Assembly: GCA_018268465.1 (NCBI GenBank)
Contig: JAFDWN010000049.1
Span: 1 to 64,000, forward strand
From: Actinomycetota bacterium
GTDB taxonomy: Bacteria > Actinomycetota > Actinomycetes > Mycobacteriales > Mycobacteriaceae
Length of the DNA stretch: 64,000 nt
Direction of reading: 5' to 3'
Shown here: piece by piece, positions 25,548 through 33,465 of the stretch
Numbering within the stretch: the first letter of the stretch is position 1
Layout of the letters: every line of letters begins with the position of its first letter
The notes under the pieces: model-generated
What the model saw: only the letters and a program-made list of their open reading frames with translations
Told to the model about the DNA's origin: nothing
The model's database searches: none
Position numbers and translations under genes: made by a program

Positions 25548-25909
25548 GAAGCGTAGTAGTCGTTGCCGCGGGAGAACTCCACGAAGGTGCATGCGACGTC
25601 ACCGACGGTCCACGCGTCGTGGCCGGGCGGCAGCAGCATGACGTCTCCGGCCGAGAAACTCTCTTCGGAACCATCGGCCATGCGCACACCGAGCGTCCCG
25701 GCGATCACCAGCGCCACGTGCGGCAGTTCGCACAGTTCGGTGCCCGCGTACTCCTTGAGATCGGCAGACCAGCGGGCGCCAACGTCGAAGGTGACTTCGG
25801 TGACCGACACGCCGTCAAGTTCGGCGGCGCGTTTCGAGATCAGCCCGTGAAAATCGCTGGCGACGTCCGCGAGATGGACCTTTTGCATGGCGGGGTTGTA
25901 CGTAGTCAT
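25544..25909 (-). CDS. Small cupin-domain protein coupled to cyanase
   Basis: A 121-residue single-domain cupin. The two motifs are loosely kept: the first around HVALVIAGTLGVRMADG (His retained at about residue 64) and the second around FSAGDVMLLPPGHDAWTVGD (His in PPGHD). Single cupins of this size bind metals or small ligands and can be enzymes or sensors. Start ATG 25909; stop overlaps cynS. Its role with cyanase is unknown. Possible ideas are detoxifying or sensing a cyanate-yielding compound; no specific enzyme family is recognisable. Confidence 0.8.
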   Translation of the reverse strand: MTTYNPAMQKVHLADVASDFHGLISKRAAELDGVSVTEVTFDVGARWSADLKEYAGTELCELPHVALVIAGTLGVRMADGSEESFSAGDVMLLPPGHDAWTVGDVACTFVEFSRGNDYYAS

Positions 25910-26142
25910 GAGGCTCCCTGCTCGTTTGCCGGCACGCGCCGGCGGCGCGCTGACCTCGATTCCACCAGCCGGGCGCGTATCGGCACAGGGTTAAATGCGC
26001 ACCGATGCCGCCGTTCTGCGCAACGGCGACCAGCGCGATCGAGCGGTAACGGGACCCCAACACACCCGAAACACTGTCGCTGCACGCTCGACGTAACACC
26101 GTGGCGCACCCCGACACTCCACCGCGACGAGGAGTCCCTTCG

Positions 26143-26943
26143 ATGGCACAAGGCCTGGCCGAGCAGATCCTGCAGAGCCTCCCCCGACCCGTGTGGCTGA
26201 TCGACGACGCCGGTTTGATCGCATTCGCCAACGAGGCGGCCGCCCATCAGCTCGGATACCGGGACGGGCGGGACCTGCTGGGCCGGCCGAGCCACGATAC
26301 TGTTCACCACCGCCGACCCGACGGCTCGGCCTACCCCGCCGAGGAGTGCCCGGTGCTGCGCCCGGCCGGCACCGGCCGCGCCGTGACATCCGAGGACCAG
26401 TGGTTCATCCGTCGCGATGACAGCCAGTTTCCGATCGCCTGGTCGGCCGTGCCCATCGAACTCGACGACGGGCGTGGGATCGTGCTCTCCTTCTCCGACA
26501 TCTCCCACCACCGCCAGCGTGACCGGCTTGCCTGCCAGCGACGCTGGGCTGATGCCGATATCGACCGCCACTCGCTTCCCGACCGGTTCGGCGCCGGGCG
26601 CCCCCTCGACGCGCTCACGCTCTACATCCGCGACCGGGTGACGGACCCGACGCTGTCTCCGCAGGTCCTCGCGCGCGCATTTCACGTGTCGGTCCGCACG
26701 ATTCAGCTGACCTTCGCCGACGCCGGGACAAGCCCTGCCCGCTATATCCGCCAGGAGCGCCTCAACTACGCCCGCCTACTGCTGGCCGACGGACTGCCCG
26801 TCGCAGTGACGGGCCGTCGCGCCGGATTCGCCGACACCGGAACGTTCGCGCGGGCTTTCCGACGTCAGTTCGGCATATCGCCGTCGGCCTACGCCGAAAC
26901 TCTCAGCCGGACGGGTCCGGAATCGTCAGTCGAACTCGGGTGA
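26143..26943 (+). CDS. PAS-domain AraC-family transcriptional regulator
   Basis: A 266-residue regulator. Residues about 1-130 form a PAS sensor ([26 protein letters not shown], then [32 protein letters not shown]). Residues about 160-255 form an AraC double helix-turn-helix ([21 protein letters not shown], and [27 protein letters not shown]). ATG 26143 is chosen because GAGGAG lies eight bases upstream; GTG 26101 is in frame. It is divergent from the cupin-cynS pair and likely controls it. Its 3' end overlaps the convergent DsbA-like gene by 18 bases, an unusually tight junction at the edge of the accessory block. Confidence 0.88.
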   Translation: MAQGLAEQILQSLPRPVWLIDDAGLIAFANEAAAHQLGYRDGRDLLGRPSHDTVHHRRPDGSAYPAEECPVLRPAGTGRAVTSEDQWFIRRDDSQFPIAWSAVPIELDDGRGIVLSFSDISHHRQRDRLACQRRWADADIDRHSLPDRFGAGRPLDALTLYIRDRVTDPTLSPQVLARAFHVSVRTIQLTFADAGTSPARYIRQERLNYARLLLADGLPVAVTGRRAGFADTGTFARAFRRQFGISPSAYAETLSRTGPESSVELG

Positions 26944-27534
26944 CTCCGTCCTGGTCCGCTTGAGCTCCCAGAAGTGCGGATAGGACGCGAAGATCACCGA
27001 GGCGTCCCACAGCTTGCCGGCCTCCTCGCCGCGTGGGATGCGCGAGAGCACAGGGCCGAAGAACGCCACACCGTTGACGTGGATGGTGGGGGTACCTACA
27101 TCCGGGCCGACCGCGTCCATGCCGGCATGGTGGCTGGCCCGCAACGCCTCGTCGTACGCGTCGGTGGTGGCCGCCTGCGCCAGTTCGGCGGGCAGGCCTA
27201 CCTCGGCGAGCGCTTCGGCGATGACGACGCCGAAATCATCGACGCCCTTGTTGTGGATGCGGGTGCCCATCGCGGTGTAGAGCGGCCGCAAGATCTCGGG
27301 CCCATCGGCCTGTTCGGCGGCGATCGCCACGCGTACCGGGCCCCAGGCCTTCTTCATCATCTCCTGGTACTCCTCGGGCAGATCCCTGCCCTCGTTGAGC
27401 ACGGCCAGGCTCATGACGTGGAAGTTGACCTCGATATCGCGGACCTGCTCCACCTCCAGGATCCAGCGCGAGGTGATCCAGCACCACGGGCACAGCGGGT
27501 CGAACCAGAAATCGGCAATGGACTTCTCGGGCAT
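26926..27534 (-). CDS. DsbA-family mycothiol-linked oxidoreductase (Rv2466c homologue)
   Basis: A thioredoxin-fold oxidoreductase of about 202 residues with the active site C-P-W-C near residue 14 ([20 protein letters not shown]). The long conserved body ([59 protein letters not shown]) matches M. tuberculosis Rv2466c, described as a mycothiol-dependent reductase under SigH control that activates the thienopyrimidine prodrug TP053. ATG 27534 is chosen because AGAGGA lies about eight bases upstream; ATG 27540 is too close to it. Cytosolic. Divergent from pepN, as in M. tuberculosis. Confidence 0.93.
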   Translation of the reverse strand: MPEKSIADFWFDPLCPWCWITSRWILEVEQVRDIEVNFHVMSLAVLNEGRDLPEEYQEMMKKAWGPVRVAIAAEQADGPEILRPLYTAMGTRIHNKGVDDFGVVIAEALAEVGLPAELAQAATTDAYDEALRASHHAGMDAVGPDVGTPTIHVNGVAFFGPVLSRIPRGEEAGKLWDASVIFASYPHFWELKRTRTESPEFD

Positions 27535-27630
27535 GGACATGTTCCTCTCGCTCGGCACAGACGGCGTTCCGTTCAGCTCAACCCCGCCTTCCCGGGCCGT
27601 GTTCCCGGCCGAGGGCTAGGGTTGACCGAC

Positions 27631-30204
27631 GTGGCACTTCCCAATCTGACCAGAGACCAGGCCGTCGAGCGCGCCGCACTGGTGACCGTCGACAGCTATC
27701 ACATCAACCTCGTACTCACCGATGGCGACACGACGTTCCGGTCGGTGACCACCGTCGAATTCGACGCCCTCGCCGGCGCCGACACCTACATCGATATCGC
27801 CGCCGAAACCGTCCGCAGCGCGACCCTCAACGGCACCGACATCGACGTGTCGGGATACGACGAGTCCACCGGCATCGCCCTGCGGGGGCTGGCCGGGCAT
27901 AACGTCCTCGTCGTCGATGCCGACTGCCGGTACTCCAACACCGGCGAGGGCCTGCACCGGTTCGTCGACCCCGTCGACGGAGAGGTCTACCTTTACTCGC
28001 AGTTCGAAACCGCCGACGCCAAGCGGATGTTCGCCTGCTTCGACCAGCCGGACCTCAAGGCCACCTTCGACGTGACCGTCACCGCTCCGTCGCATTGGGA
28101 GGTCGTGTCCAACGGCGCCACCGCGGCGGCCGAACGTGACGACACCACGTCCTCGACCGTCCACACATTCGCCACCACACCGCGGATGAGCACCTACCTG
28201 GTGGCACTGATCGCCGGGCCGTACGCCGTGTGGCGCGACATCTACTCCGACGAGCACGGCGAGATCCCGCTGGGCCTGTTCTGCCGCGCGTCGCTGGCGC
28301 AGTTCATGGACTCCGAACGGCTGTTCAGCGAAACGAAGCAGGGATTCGGCTTCTACCACAACAACTTCGGCGTCGCATATGCGTTCGGCAAGTACGACCA
28401 GTTGTTCGTGCCCGAGTTCAACGCGGGCGCGATGGAGAACGCGGGCGCGGTGACTTTCCTGGAGGACTACGTCTTCCGCAGCAAGGTCACCCGCGCGTCC
28501 TACGAGCGCCGCGCCGAGACGGTGCTGCACGAGATGGCGCACATGTGGTTCGGCGACCTGGTGACGATGCAGTGGTGGGACGACCTGTGGCTCAACGAGT
28601 CGTTCGCGACGTTCGCTTCGGTGCTGTGCCAGGCGCAGGCGACCGAGTACACGCAGGCGTGGACCACCTTCGCCAACGTGGAGAAGTCCTGGGCGTACCG
28701 GCAGGACCAACTGCCCTCGACACATCCGGTGGCCGCCGACATTCCCGACCTCGCCGCGGTGGAGGTCAACTTCGACGGGATCACCTACGCCAAGGGCGCA
28801 AGCGTTCTCAAACAGCTGGTGGCGTATGTGGGTCTGGAGGAATTCCTGGCCGGTCTGCGCGACTACTTCCGGGACCATGCCTTTGCCAACGCCACGTTCG
28901 GCGATCTGCTCGGCGCCCTGGAGAAAGCGTCGGGACGCGACCTGTCCGGATGGGGCCGCCAATGGCTGAAGACGACGGGCCTCAACACGCTGCGCGCCGA
29001 CTTCGACGTCGACGAACAGGGCCGCTTCACCCGCTTCGCGGTCGACCAGAGCGGGGCCGCGCCGGGGGCGGGCGAGACCCGGGTGCACCGCCTGGCCGTC
29101 GGCATCTATGACGACGACGGCTCGGGCGCGCTGGTGCGCGTGCACCGCGAAGAACTCGACGTCGACGGCGATCGCACCGAGGTCCCGGCGCTGCAGGGTG
29201 TCCCGCGGGGCAAGCTGATTCTGGTCAACGACGACGATCTCACGTATTGCTCGTTGCGGCTCGATGCCGAATCGCTGCGCACGGCGTTGACCCGCATCGC
29301 CGACATCGCCGAGCCCCTGCCCCGCACCTTGGTCTGGTCGGCTGCGTGGGAGATGACACGCGAAGCCGAACTCAAGGCCCGCGATTTCGTCGAGCTGGTG
29401 GCGGCGGGGATCCACGCCGAGACCGAGGTCGGTGTGGCCCAGCGGCTGTTGTTGCAGGCCCAGACGGCGCTGGGCGCGTACGCCGAACCGGGATGGGCTC
29501 GCGAGCACGGCTGGCCGGCGTTCGCCGACCGGCTGCTGGAGCTGGCGCGGGCAGCCGAGGCCGGCTCGGATCACCAGCTGGCGTTCGTCAACGCCCTGTG
29601 CACGTCGGTGCTGGCGACCCGCCACGTCGTCGTGCTGGCCGATGTACTCGCCGGCGACCCCGCCGACCAGGGCCTGCCCGGCCTGCAGGTCGACACCGAT
29701 CTGCGCTGGCGCATCGTCACCGCGCTGGCGGCGGCGGGTGAGGTCGACGGCGACGGTCAGCCGACCCCGTTCATCGACGCGGAGGCCCAGCGCGATCCGA
29801 CGGCGGCGGGACGGCGCCACGCCGCGGCGGCTTCGGCGGCCAGGCCGCAGGCCGTGGTGAAGGAGGCCGCGTGGCAGCAGGTGGTGGAGGACGACACACT
29901 GGCCAACATCACGGCGCGGTCGATCATCGGCGGATTCGTCCGGCCGGGTCAGGACACGCTGTTGACGCCGTTCACCCCGCGGTATTTCGCGGCCATCGCC
30001 GGGGTGTGGGAGCGCAGGTCCAGTGAGGTGGCGCAGACCGTCGTCATCGGGCTGTACCCGTCGTGGGATATCAGCGCCGAGGCGCTGGGCGCGGCCGACG
30101 CGTTCCTGGCCGGCGATATCCCGCCCGCGCTGCGACGGCTAGTGCTGGAGGGCCGCGCCGGGGTGGAGCGTTCACTGCGCGCCCGGGCGTTCGACGCCGG
30201 CTGA
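27631..30204 (+). CDS. pepN: Aminopeptidase N, M1 family
   Basis: An 857-residue zinc aminopeptidase that trims N-terminal residues from peptides. The substrate-anchoring GAMEN motif (about residue 266) and the zinc motif HEMAH with the downstream Glu in NESFA (about residues 299-322) are intact. The N-terminal beta-saddle and C-terminal ERAP1-like helical domain complete the normal layout. Length is close to Rv2467 (861 residues). The start is GTG 27631. The neighbouring thiol reductase and DUF5130 genes keep the M. tuberculosis order. A long perfect inverted repeat follows the stop. Confidence 0.95.
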   Translation: MALPNLTRDQAVERAALVTVDSYHINLVLTDGDTTFRSVTTVEFDALAGADTYIDIAAETVRSATLNGTDIDVSGYDESTGIALRGLAGHNVLVVDADCRYSNTGEGLHRFVDPVDGEVYLYSQFETADAKRMFACFDQPDLKATFDVTVTAPSHWEVVSNGATAAAERDDTTSSTVHTFATTPRMSTYLVALIAGPYAVWRDIYSDEHGEIPLGLFCRASLAQFMDSERLFSETKQGFGFYHNNFGVAYAFGKYDQLFVPEFNAGAMENAGAVTFLEDYVFRSKVTRASYERRAETVLHEMAHMWFGDLVTMQWWDDLWLNESFATFASVLCQAQATEYTQAWTTFANVEKSWAYRQDQLPSTHPVAADIPDLAAVEVNFDGITYAKGASVLKQLVAYVGLEEFLAGLRDYFRDHAFANATFGDLLGALEKASGRDLSGWGRQWLKTTGLNTLRADFDVDEQGRFTRFAVDQSGAAPGAGETRVHRLAVGIYDDDGSGALVRVHREELDVDGDRTEVPALQGVPRGKLILVNDDDLTYCSLRLDAESLRTALTRIADIAEPLPRTLVWSAAWEMTREAELKARDFVELVAAGIHAETEVGVAQRLLLQAQTALGAYAEPGWAREHGWPAFADRLLELARAAEAGSDHQLAFVNALCTSVLATRHVVVLADVLAGDPADQGLPGLQVDTDLRWRIVTALAAAGEVDGDGQPTPFIDAEAQRDPTAAGRRHAAAASAARPQAVVKEAAWQQVVEDDTLANITARSIIGGFVRPGQDTLLTPFTPRYFAAIAGVWERRSSEVAQTVVIGLYPSWDISAEALGAADAFLAGDIPPALRRLVLEGRAGVERSLRARAFDAG

Positions 30205-30215
30205 CCCCCCACCAT

Positions 30216-30280
30216 GCGCCGAACGAGAAGTCTCGGTCGCTAAATCACGCGATTAACGACCCAGACTTCTCGTTCGGCGC
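30216..30280. terminator. Long perfect inverted repeat, probable bidirectional terminator
   Basis: An 18-base arm at 30216-30233 is repeated as its exact reverse complement at 30263-30280, with a 29-base loop that itself holds a smaller near-palindrome (AATCACGCGATT). It fills the gap between the convergent pepN and DUF5130 genes. It would form a very stable RNA hairpin in either direction. Such intergenic dyads recur in mycobacterial genomes; whether this one is a member of a dispersed family needs a genome search. Confidence 0.7.
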
Positions 30281-30291
30281 GGATCAAGAAG

Positions 30292-30759
30292 TCAGGCGGG
30301 TGAGACGCCGGCGCTGAGCACACGCACAGCGCTGATCAGCCCGTCCATCAGGTTGCCCTCGGCGAATGCCGACGCGGCCGCCGATACCCCGAGCGGTGCG
30401 GCGGTCTCGATGCCACGGCCCTTGACCTGCGAGCCGTACACCACCTCGATGGCCCGCTGGTCAGGTGAGACGGCGAGCAACACCGCGTTGTCCGGGGTCG
30501 GCACCTTGGCCAGGATCTCGCGCGCCGCGGAGGCGGTGTCCTCCCCGAGCGGGCCGACGTACACGGCGAAGCGGGCCTTGGCGGCTCGCGAACCGTACTT
30601 CAGCGCGTCGTCGAGGACGACGAGGTCCATGACCGGGAACGGATAGTGCACCGACAGCGCACCGGGTTCGGTGACCTTCGAAATCCGGCCACTGGACGTG
30701 ACGGCCCAGCCGTATGGGAGTTCGGCGGGTGCAATGGTTGCGACGTCACCACTTGCCAC
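30292..30759 (-). CDS. DUF5130 protein, probable accessory subunit of cytochrome aa3 oxidase
   Basis: A 155-residue protein homologous to Rv2468c (DUF5130). The segments [31 protein letters not shown] and [24 protein letters not shown] resemble TPM-domain proteins. From memory, cryo-EM structures of the M. smegmatis III2-IV2 supercomplex found the product of this locus and the small membrane protein next to it as additional complex IV subunits (named CtaI and CtaJ). Which name belongs to which I cannot confirm. GTG 30759 is preferred because GGAGG sits eight bases before it; GTG 30768 overlaps that site. It overlaps the end of the upstream small gene. Confidence 0.82.
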   Translation of the reverse strand: MASGDVATIAPAELPYGWAVTSSGRISKVTEPGALSVHYPFPVMDLVVLDDALKYGSRAAKARFAVYVGPLGEDTASAAREILAKVPTPDNAVLLAVSPDQRAIEVVYGSQVKGRGIETAAPLGVSAAASAFAEGNLMDGLISAVRVLSAGVSPA

Positions 30760-30973
30760 TTGCGCCACCTCCGATCGTCACCGGGTGCGAACCGTGGCCA
30801 CCGTGGTCGGCCGGTTCGTCGGCGGCCCACAGAATCGGTGGATGTGTCCACGGCTCGGACATCTTGTAGGTCTCGGGGTGCGGGCCCTTGTGGCGCCAGA
30901 TCAGCAAGGCCAGCACCGTCGCGATCCCTAACGGCACAAGAACGAACAGCGAGTGCATCAACGGGGTACTCAC
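30746..30973 (-). CDS. ctaJ: Small single-pass membrane protein, probable CtaJ-type oxidase subunit
   Basis: A 75-residue protein with one N-terminal membrane helix ([22 protein letters not shown]) and a polar tail rich in His and Pro ([23 protein letters not shown]). By position it pairs with the DUF5130 gene, whose start it overlaps. In M. smegmatis the product of this locus was reported as a small subunit of the aa3 oxidase in the respiratory supercomplex (from memory; the symbol is tentative). Start GTG 30973; the ribosome-binding site is weak. It lies 26 bases before the end of an HNH nuclease gene on the same strand. Confidence 0.7.
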   Translation of the reverse strand: MSTPLMHSLFVLVPLGIATVLALLIWRHKGPHPETYKMSEPWTHPPILWAADEPADHGGHGSHPVTIGGGASGKW

Positions 30974-30999
30974 GACGGAAACCGTAACTCAATGCCCCG

Positions 31000-31665
31000 C
31001 TACGCCGCGCCCTCACCCAGGTATCGCGCCCAGGCCGGGTCGAGTTCCTTGACGGTGGACAGCAGCCGCCAGTGCTGGCCCTTCGGCGGCAGCGGCACAC
31101 AGCGCAGCGTCCAGCCCAACTCACTGAGCAACCGATCGGCCTTGCGGTGGTTGCACGTCGAACACGCCGCCACGCAGTTCTCCCACGAGTGGTCGCCGCC
31201 GCGGCTGCGTGGCAACACGTGGTCGACGGTGTCGGCCTTGGCCCCGCAGTAGGCACAGCGGAACCTGTCCCTGTGCATCAACGCGGCCCGCGTCATCGGG
31301 ATGCGCGCCCGATAGGGCACCCGCACGAATGACCGCAGCCGAATCACCGACGGCACCATGATGGTGCGGGTCGCGGAGTGGATGACGGGTCCCGCCGGGT
31401 CGTCGTGAACGACGTCGGCCTTACCGCACATCAGCATGATCACCGCGCGCCGCAGCGGCAGAGCCGTTAACGGCTCGTAGGTGGAGTTGAGGAGCAACAC
31501 CCTGCGCCGACCCCAGATCGTGCTTTCATGGCCGACCGCCGGGTGGGTGTCGACGCTGTGCAACGCACGCGGCGGCGCGGCGGCGATCACCGCACCGGAG
31601 CCTGCCGGGACAGCGTCATGTCGGTGGCCGGCCCGCCGCAGAGGGCCTTTCTTGCGATGCGCCAT
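31000..31665 (-). CDS. HNH endonuclease family protein (Rv2469c homologue)
   Basis: A 221-residue protein. The C-terminal half holds the HNH/McrA-type domain: CAYCGAKADTVDHVLPRSRGGDHSWENCVAACSTCNHRK, with two CxxC zinc pairs and the catalytic DH. The N-terminal half (GRRRVLLLNSTYEPLTALPLRRAVIMLM) is the standard lead-in for this widespread actinobacterial family, whose role is not settled (DNA repair or defence). ATG 31665 is selected because GGAGG sits four to five bases upstream and gives 221 residues, close to 222 in M. tuberculosis. Divergent from glbO. Confidence 0.92.
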   Translation of the reverse strand: MAHRKKGPLRRAGHRHDAVPAGSGAVIAAAPPRALHSVDTHPAVGHESTIWGRRRVLLLNSTYEPLTALPLRRAVIMLMCGKADVVHDDPAGPVIHSATRTIMVPSVIRLRSFVRVPYRARIPMTRAALMHRDRFRCAYCGAKADTVDHVLPRSRGGDHSWENCVAACSTCNHRKADRLLSELGWTLRCVPLPPKGQHWRLLSTVKELDPAWARYLGEGAA

Positions 31666-31838
31666 ACGTCCTCCGATCGACAGTCCACCATGGATCGGCA
31701 CCGACCGCACGGCAATTCCGCCCGTGTTCGCAGGTCAGTCCCGTGAACATCGGGTGACATCGGTTCGGAGGATCGGCGATCGCTGCTGCAGGTGCCTGGT
31801 CACCCGCGATCGATTGGCGGTGGAGGCCATGGTCCACA

Positions 31839-32246
31839 ATGGAACCGATGAGCCAAGTCGAGCAGCAGTCGTTCTACGACGCCGTGGGCGGACACGAGAC
31901 GTTCCACGCGATCGTGTCCCGGTTCTACGCCCTGGTTCGCGAGGACGAGATCCTGCGTCCGCTCTACCCCGAGGACGATTTCGACGGGGCCGAGGAGCGG
32001 CTGCGCATGTTTCTCGAGCAGTACTGGGGCGGCCCGCGCACGTATTCGGATCAGCGCGGCCATCCCCGGCTGAGGATGCGTCACGCACCGTTCCGGATCG
32101 GTTTCATCGAGCGCGACGCGTGGTTGCGCTGCATGCACACCGCCGTGGCGTCGATCGACTCCGCGACTCTCGACGACGAACACCGGGCCGAGTTGCTGCG
32201 GTATCTGGAGATGGCCGCCCAGTCGATGGTCAATTCGGCGTTCTGA
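31839..32246 (+). CDS. glbO: Truncated haemoglobin O (group II)
   Basis: A 135-residue haem protein of the trHbO type that binds oxygen and takes part in NO or peroxide chemistry, reported at the membrane in mycobacteria. Landmarks match M. tuberculosis Glb[34 protein letters not shown] (CD1 Tyr region), [11 protein letters not shown] (proximal His) and [13 protein letters not shown] with the group II Trp at G8. ATG 31839 is used; ATG 31848 is in frame and would remove three residues. GGAGG lies at 31822. Confidence 0.95.
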   Translation: MEPMSQVEQQSFYDAVGGHETFHAIVSRFYALVREDEILRPLYPEDDFDGAEERLRMFLEQYWGGPRTYSDQRGHPRLRMRHAPFRIGFIERDAWLRCMHTAVASIDSATLDDEHRAELLRYLEMAAQSMVNSAF

Positions 32247-32326
32247 TCCCGCGGACGGCACGCCGGCACACGGGCGCGGCCAGGCTGCCTGCCGACGCGT
32301 TGCTGCCGAGCCTGCTGCCGTGGGCG

Positions 32327-33043
32327 TCAGCGCAGCACCAACGCCGGATCGCCGCGACGCCGGTACACCGAACCGAATCGGGCGTCGATCCGCAGCCAGG
32401 CGGGCAGGGCGCGCACCCGCACGATCTCGCCGGCATCCACCACACCGGGATCCACCCCCGGGGCGTCCGGCGCCGACGCCGACTGCGGGAGGAAACCCAT
32501 TGCCGTCAAGGCGAATACACACCGCATGGGGATGCCGACCGACGTGGCGCCGGAACTGACGGCGAGCACCTCCTGGTCCAGCAGGGACGCGGGCGGGCCT
32601 TGCCCGCCCGTATGTTCTCTGGCCAGGGCCGATCCGCGCTGCGCCAGGTCCAGCATCACGCGCGCGGGCACGTCGTCGATGTGCGCGAAACCGGCGTCGG
32701 GGGGCAGGGCTCCCCGCCATGCCGAATCCATCGGGAAGCCCGGGTCGACGAAGCCGTCGGCGCCCATCCGGTTGAGCCCGTCGGCCAGTGCGTCGGCGCC
32801 GGCGCTGAGGTCGGCCGGGCTGATCCGCCCGCCCACCACCCGTGCGGCGAGCACGTCGAATCCGGTGGCCACCCAGGCGACCACGTGCCCGCCGGACCGG
32901 CGGCGCAGCCGGATAACCGCGGCGTCGTCGAGGCGCAACGCGTGGTCGGCGAATGCCGCCAGGTCCGCGCGATGGCGGGCGTCCTGCAACCAGATGCCGC
33001 GTTCGGGTCGGGCGTGCCCCGGATCGGCGACCTGCGGGATCAT
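32327..33043 (-). CDS. Conserved mycobacterial protein (Rv2474c-like)
   Basis: A 238-residue protein of unknown function found at the position of Rv2474c. No signal peptide or membrane helix is evident. Visible features are a basic strand region (AVIRLRRRSGGHVVAWVATGFDVLAARVVGG), a repeated Ala/Asp-rich helix (ADALADGLNRMGADGFVDPGFPMDSAW) and a C-terminal domain with a predicted strand set ending VYRRRGDPALVLR. Start ATG 33043 overlaps the thioesterase stop (ATGA), so it is translationally coupled to the thioesterase and, beyond it, gdh. Function cannot be named. Confidence 0.75.
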   Translation of the reverse strand: MIPQVADPGHARPERGIWLQDARHRADLAAFADHALRLDDAAVIRLRRRSGGHVVAWVATGFDVLAARVVGGRISPADLSAGADALADGLNRMGADGFVDPGFPMDSAWRGALPPDAGFAHIDDVPARVMLDLAQRGSALAREHTGGQGPPASLLDQEVLAVSSGATSVGIPMRCVFALTAMGFLPQSASAPDAPGVDPGVVDAGEIVRVRALPAWLRIDARFGSVYRRRGDPALVLR

Positions 33044-33465
33044 CGCGTCCAGCGCAGCAGGTATTCTCGTTGCTCCTCGGAAAGGCGTTGCAGCCGTTGT
33101 TCTTCGATGTGCACCGCGGCCAGCTGCGTCTCGGCGACGACGGACGGTTTCGCATCGGCGGGCGCGCTCACCGAGCGCACTTCGTAGCCGATGGTGAAGT
33201 CGACGGCACGTACCCGCTTCGACCACATCGTCACCTGCAGTGGTGAATCCACCAGCCGCAGCTGACCCTTGTAGACGATGTTGACCTCGGCGATCAGCAG
33301 CCCGATCGTGGTGATCTCGGCTCCGAAAGGTGCACGCAGGAACGGGATTCGGGCTTCTTCGAGGATAGTCACCATGGTGGCGTGGTTGATGTGCTGGTAC
33401 ATGTCGATGTCGGACCATCGGACATGCACCGGTGCGACGAAACCGCGTTCCGAGGTGTCGCTCAC
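33040..33465 (-). CDS. Acyl-CoA thioesterase, hot-dog fold (Rv2475c homologue)
   Basis: A 141-residue 4HBT-type thioesterase that hydrolyses acyl-CoA. The catalytic motif is present in [24 protein letters not shown], where the Asp of the SDID stretch is the usual acid of this family. The rest ([25 protein letters not shown]) fits a hot-dog strand order. Start GTG 33465 overlaps the gdh stop (GTGA) and its own stop overlaps the next gene, so the three genes are coupled. Cytosolic. The preferred acyl chain cannot be inferred. Confidence 0.9.
   Translation of the reverse strand: MSDTSERGFVAPVHVRWSDIDMYQHINHATMVTILEEARIPFLRAPFGAEITTIGLLIAEVNIVYKGQLRLVDSPLQVTMWSKRVRAVDFTIGYEVRSVSAPADAKPSVVAETQLAAVHIEEQRLQRLSEEQREYLLRWTR

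Noticed and set aside
27616..29820. Long minus-strand open frame (734 codons) antisense to pepN
   Set aside because: Arg/Gly/His-rich composition with no domain; typical antisense shadow of a high-GC gene. pepN has all M1 motifs.
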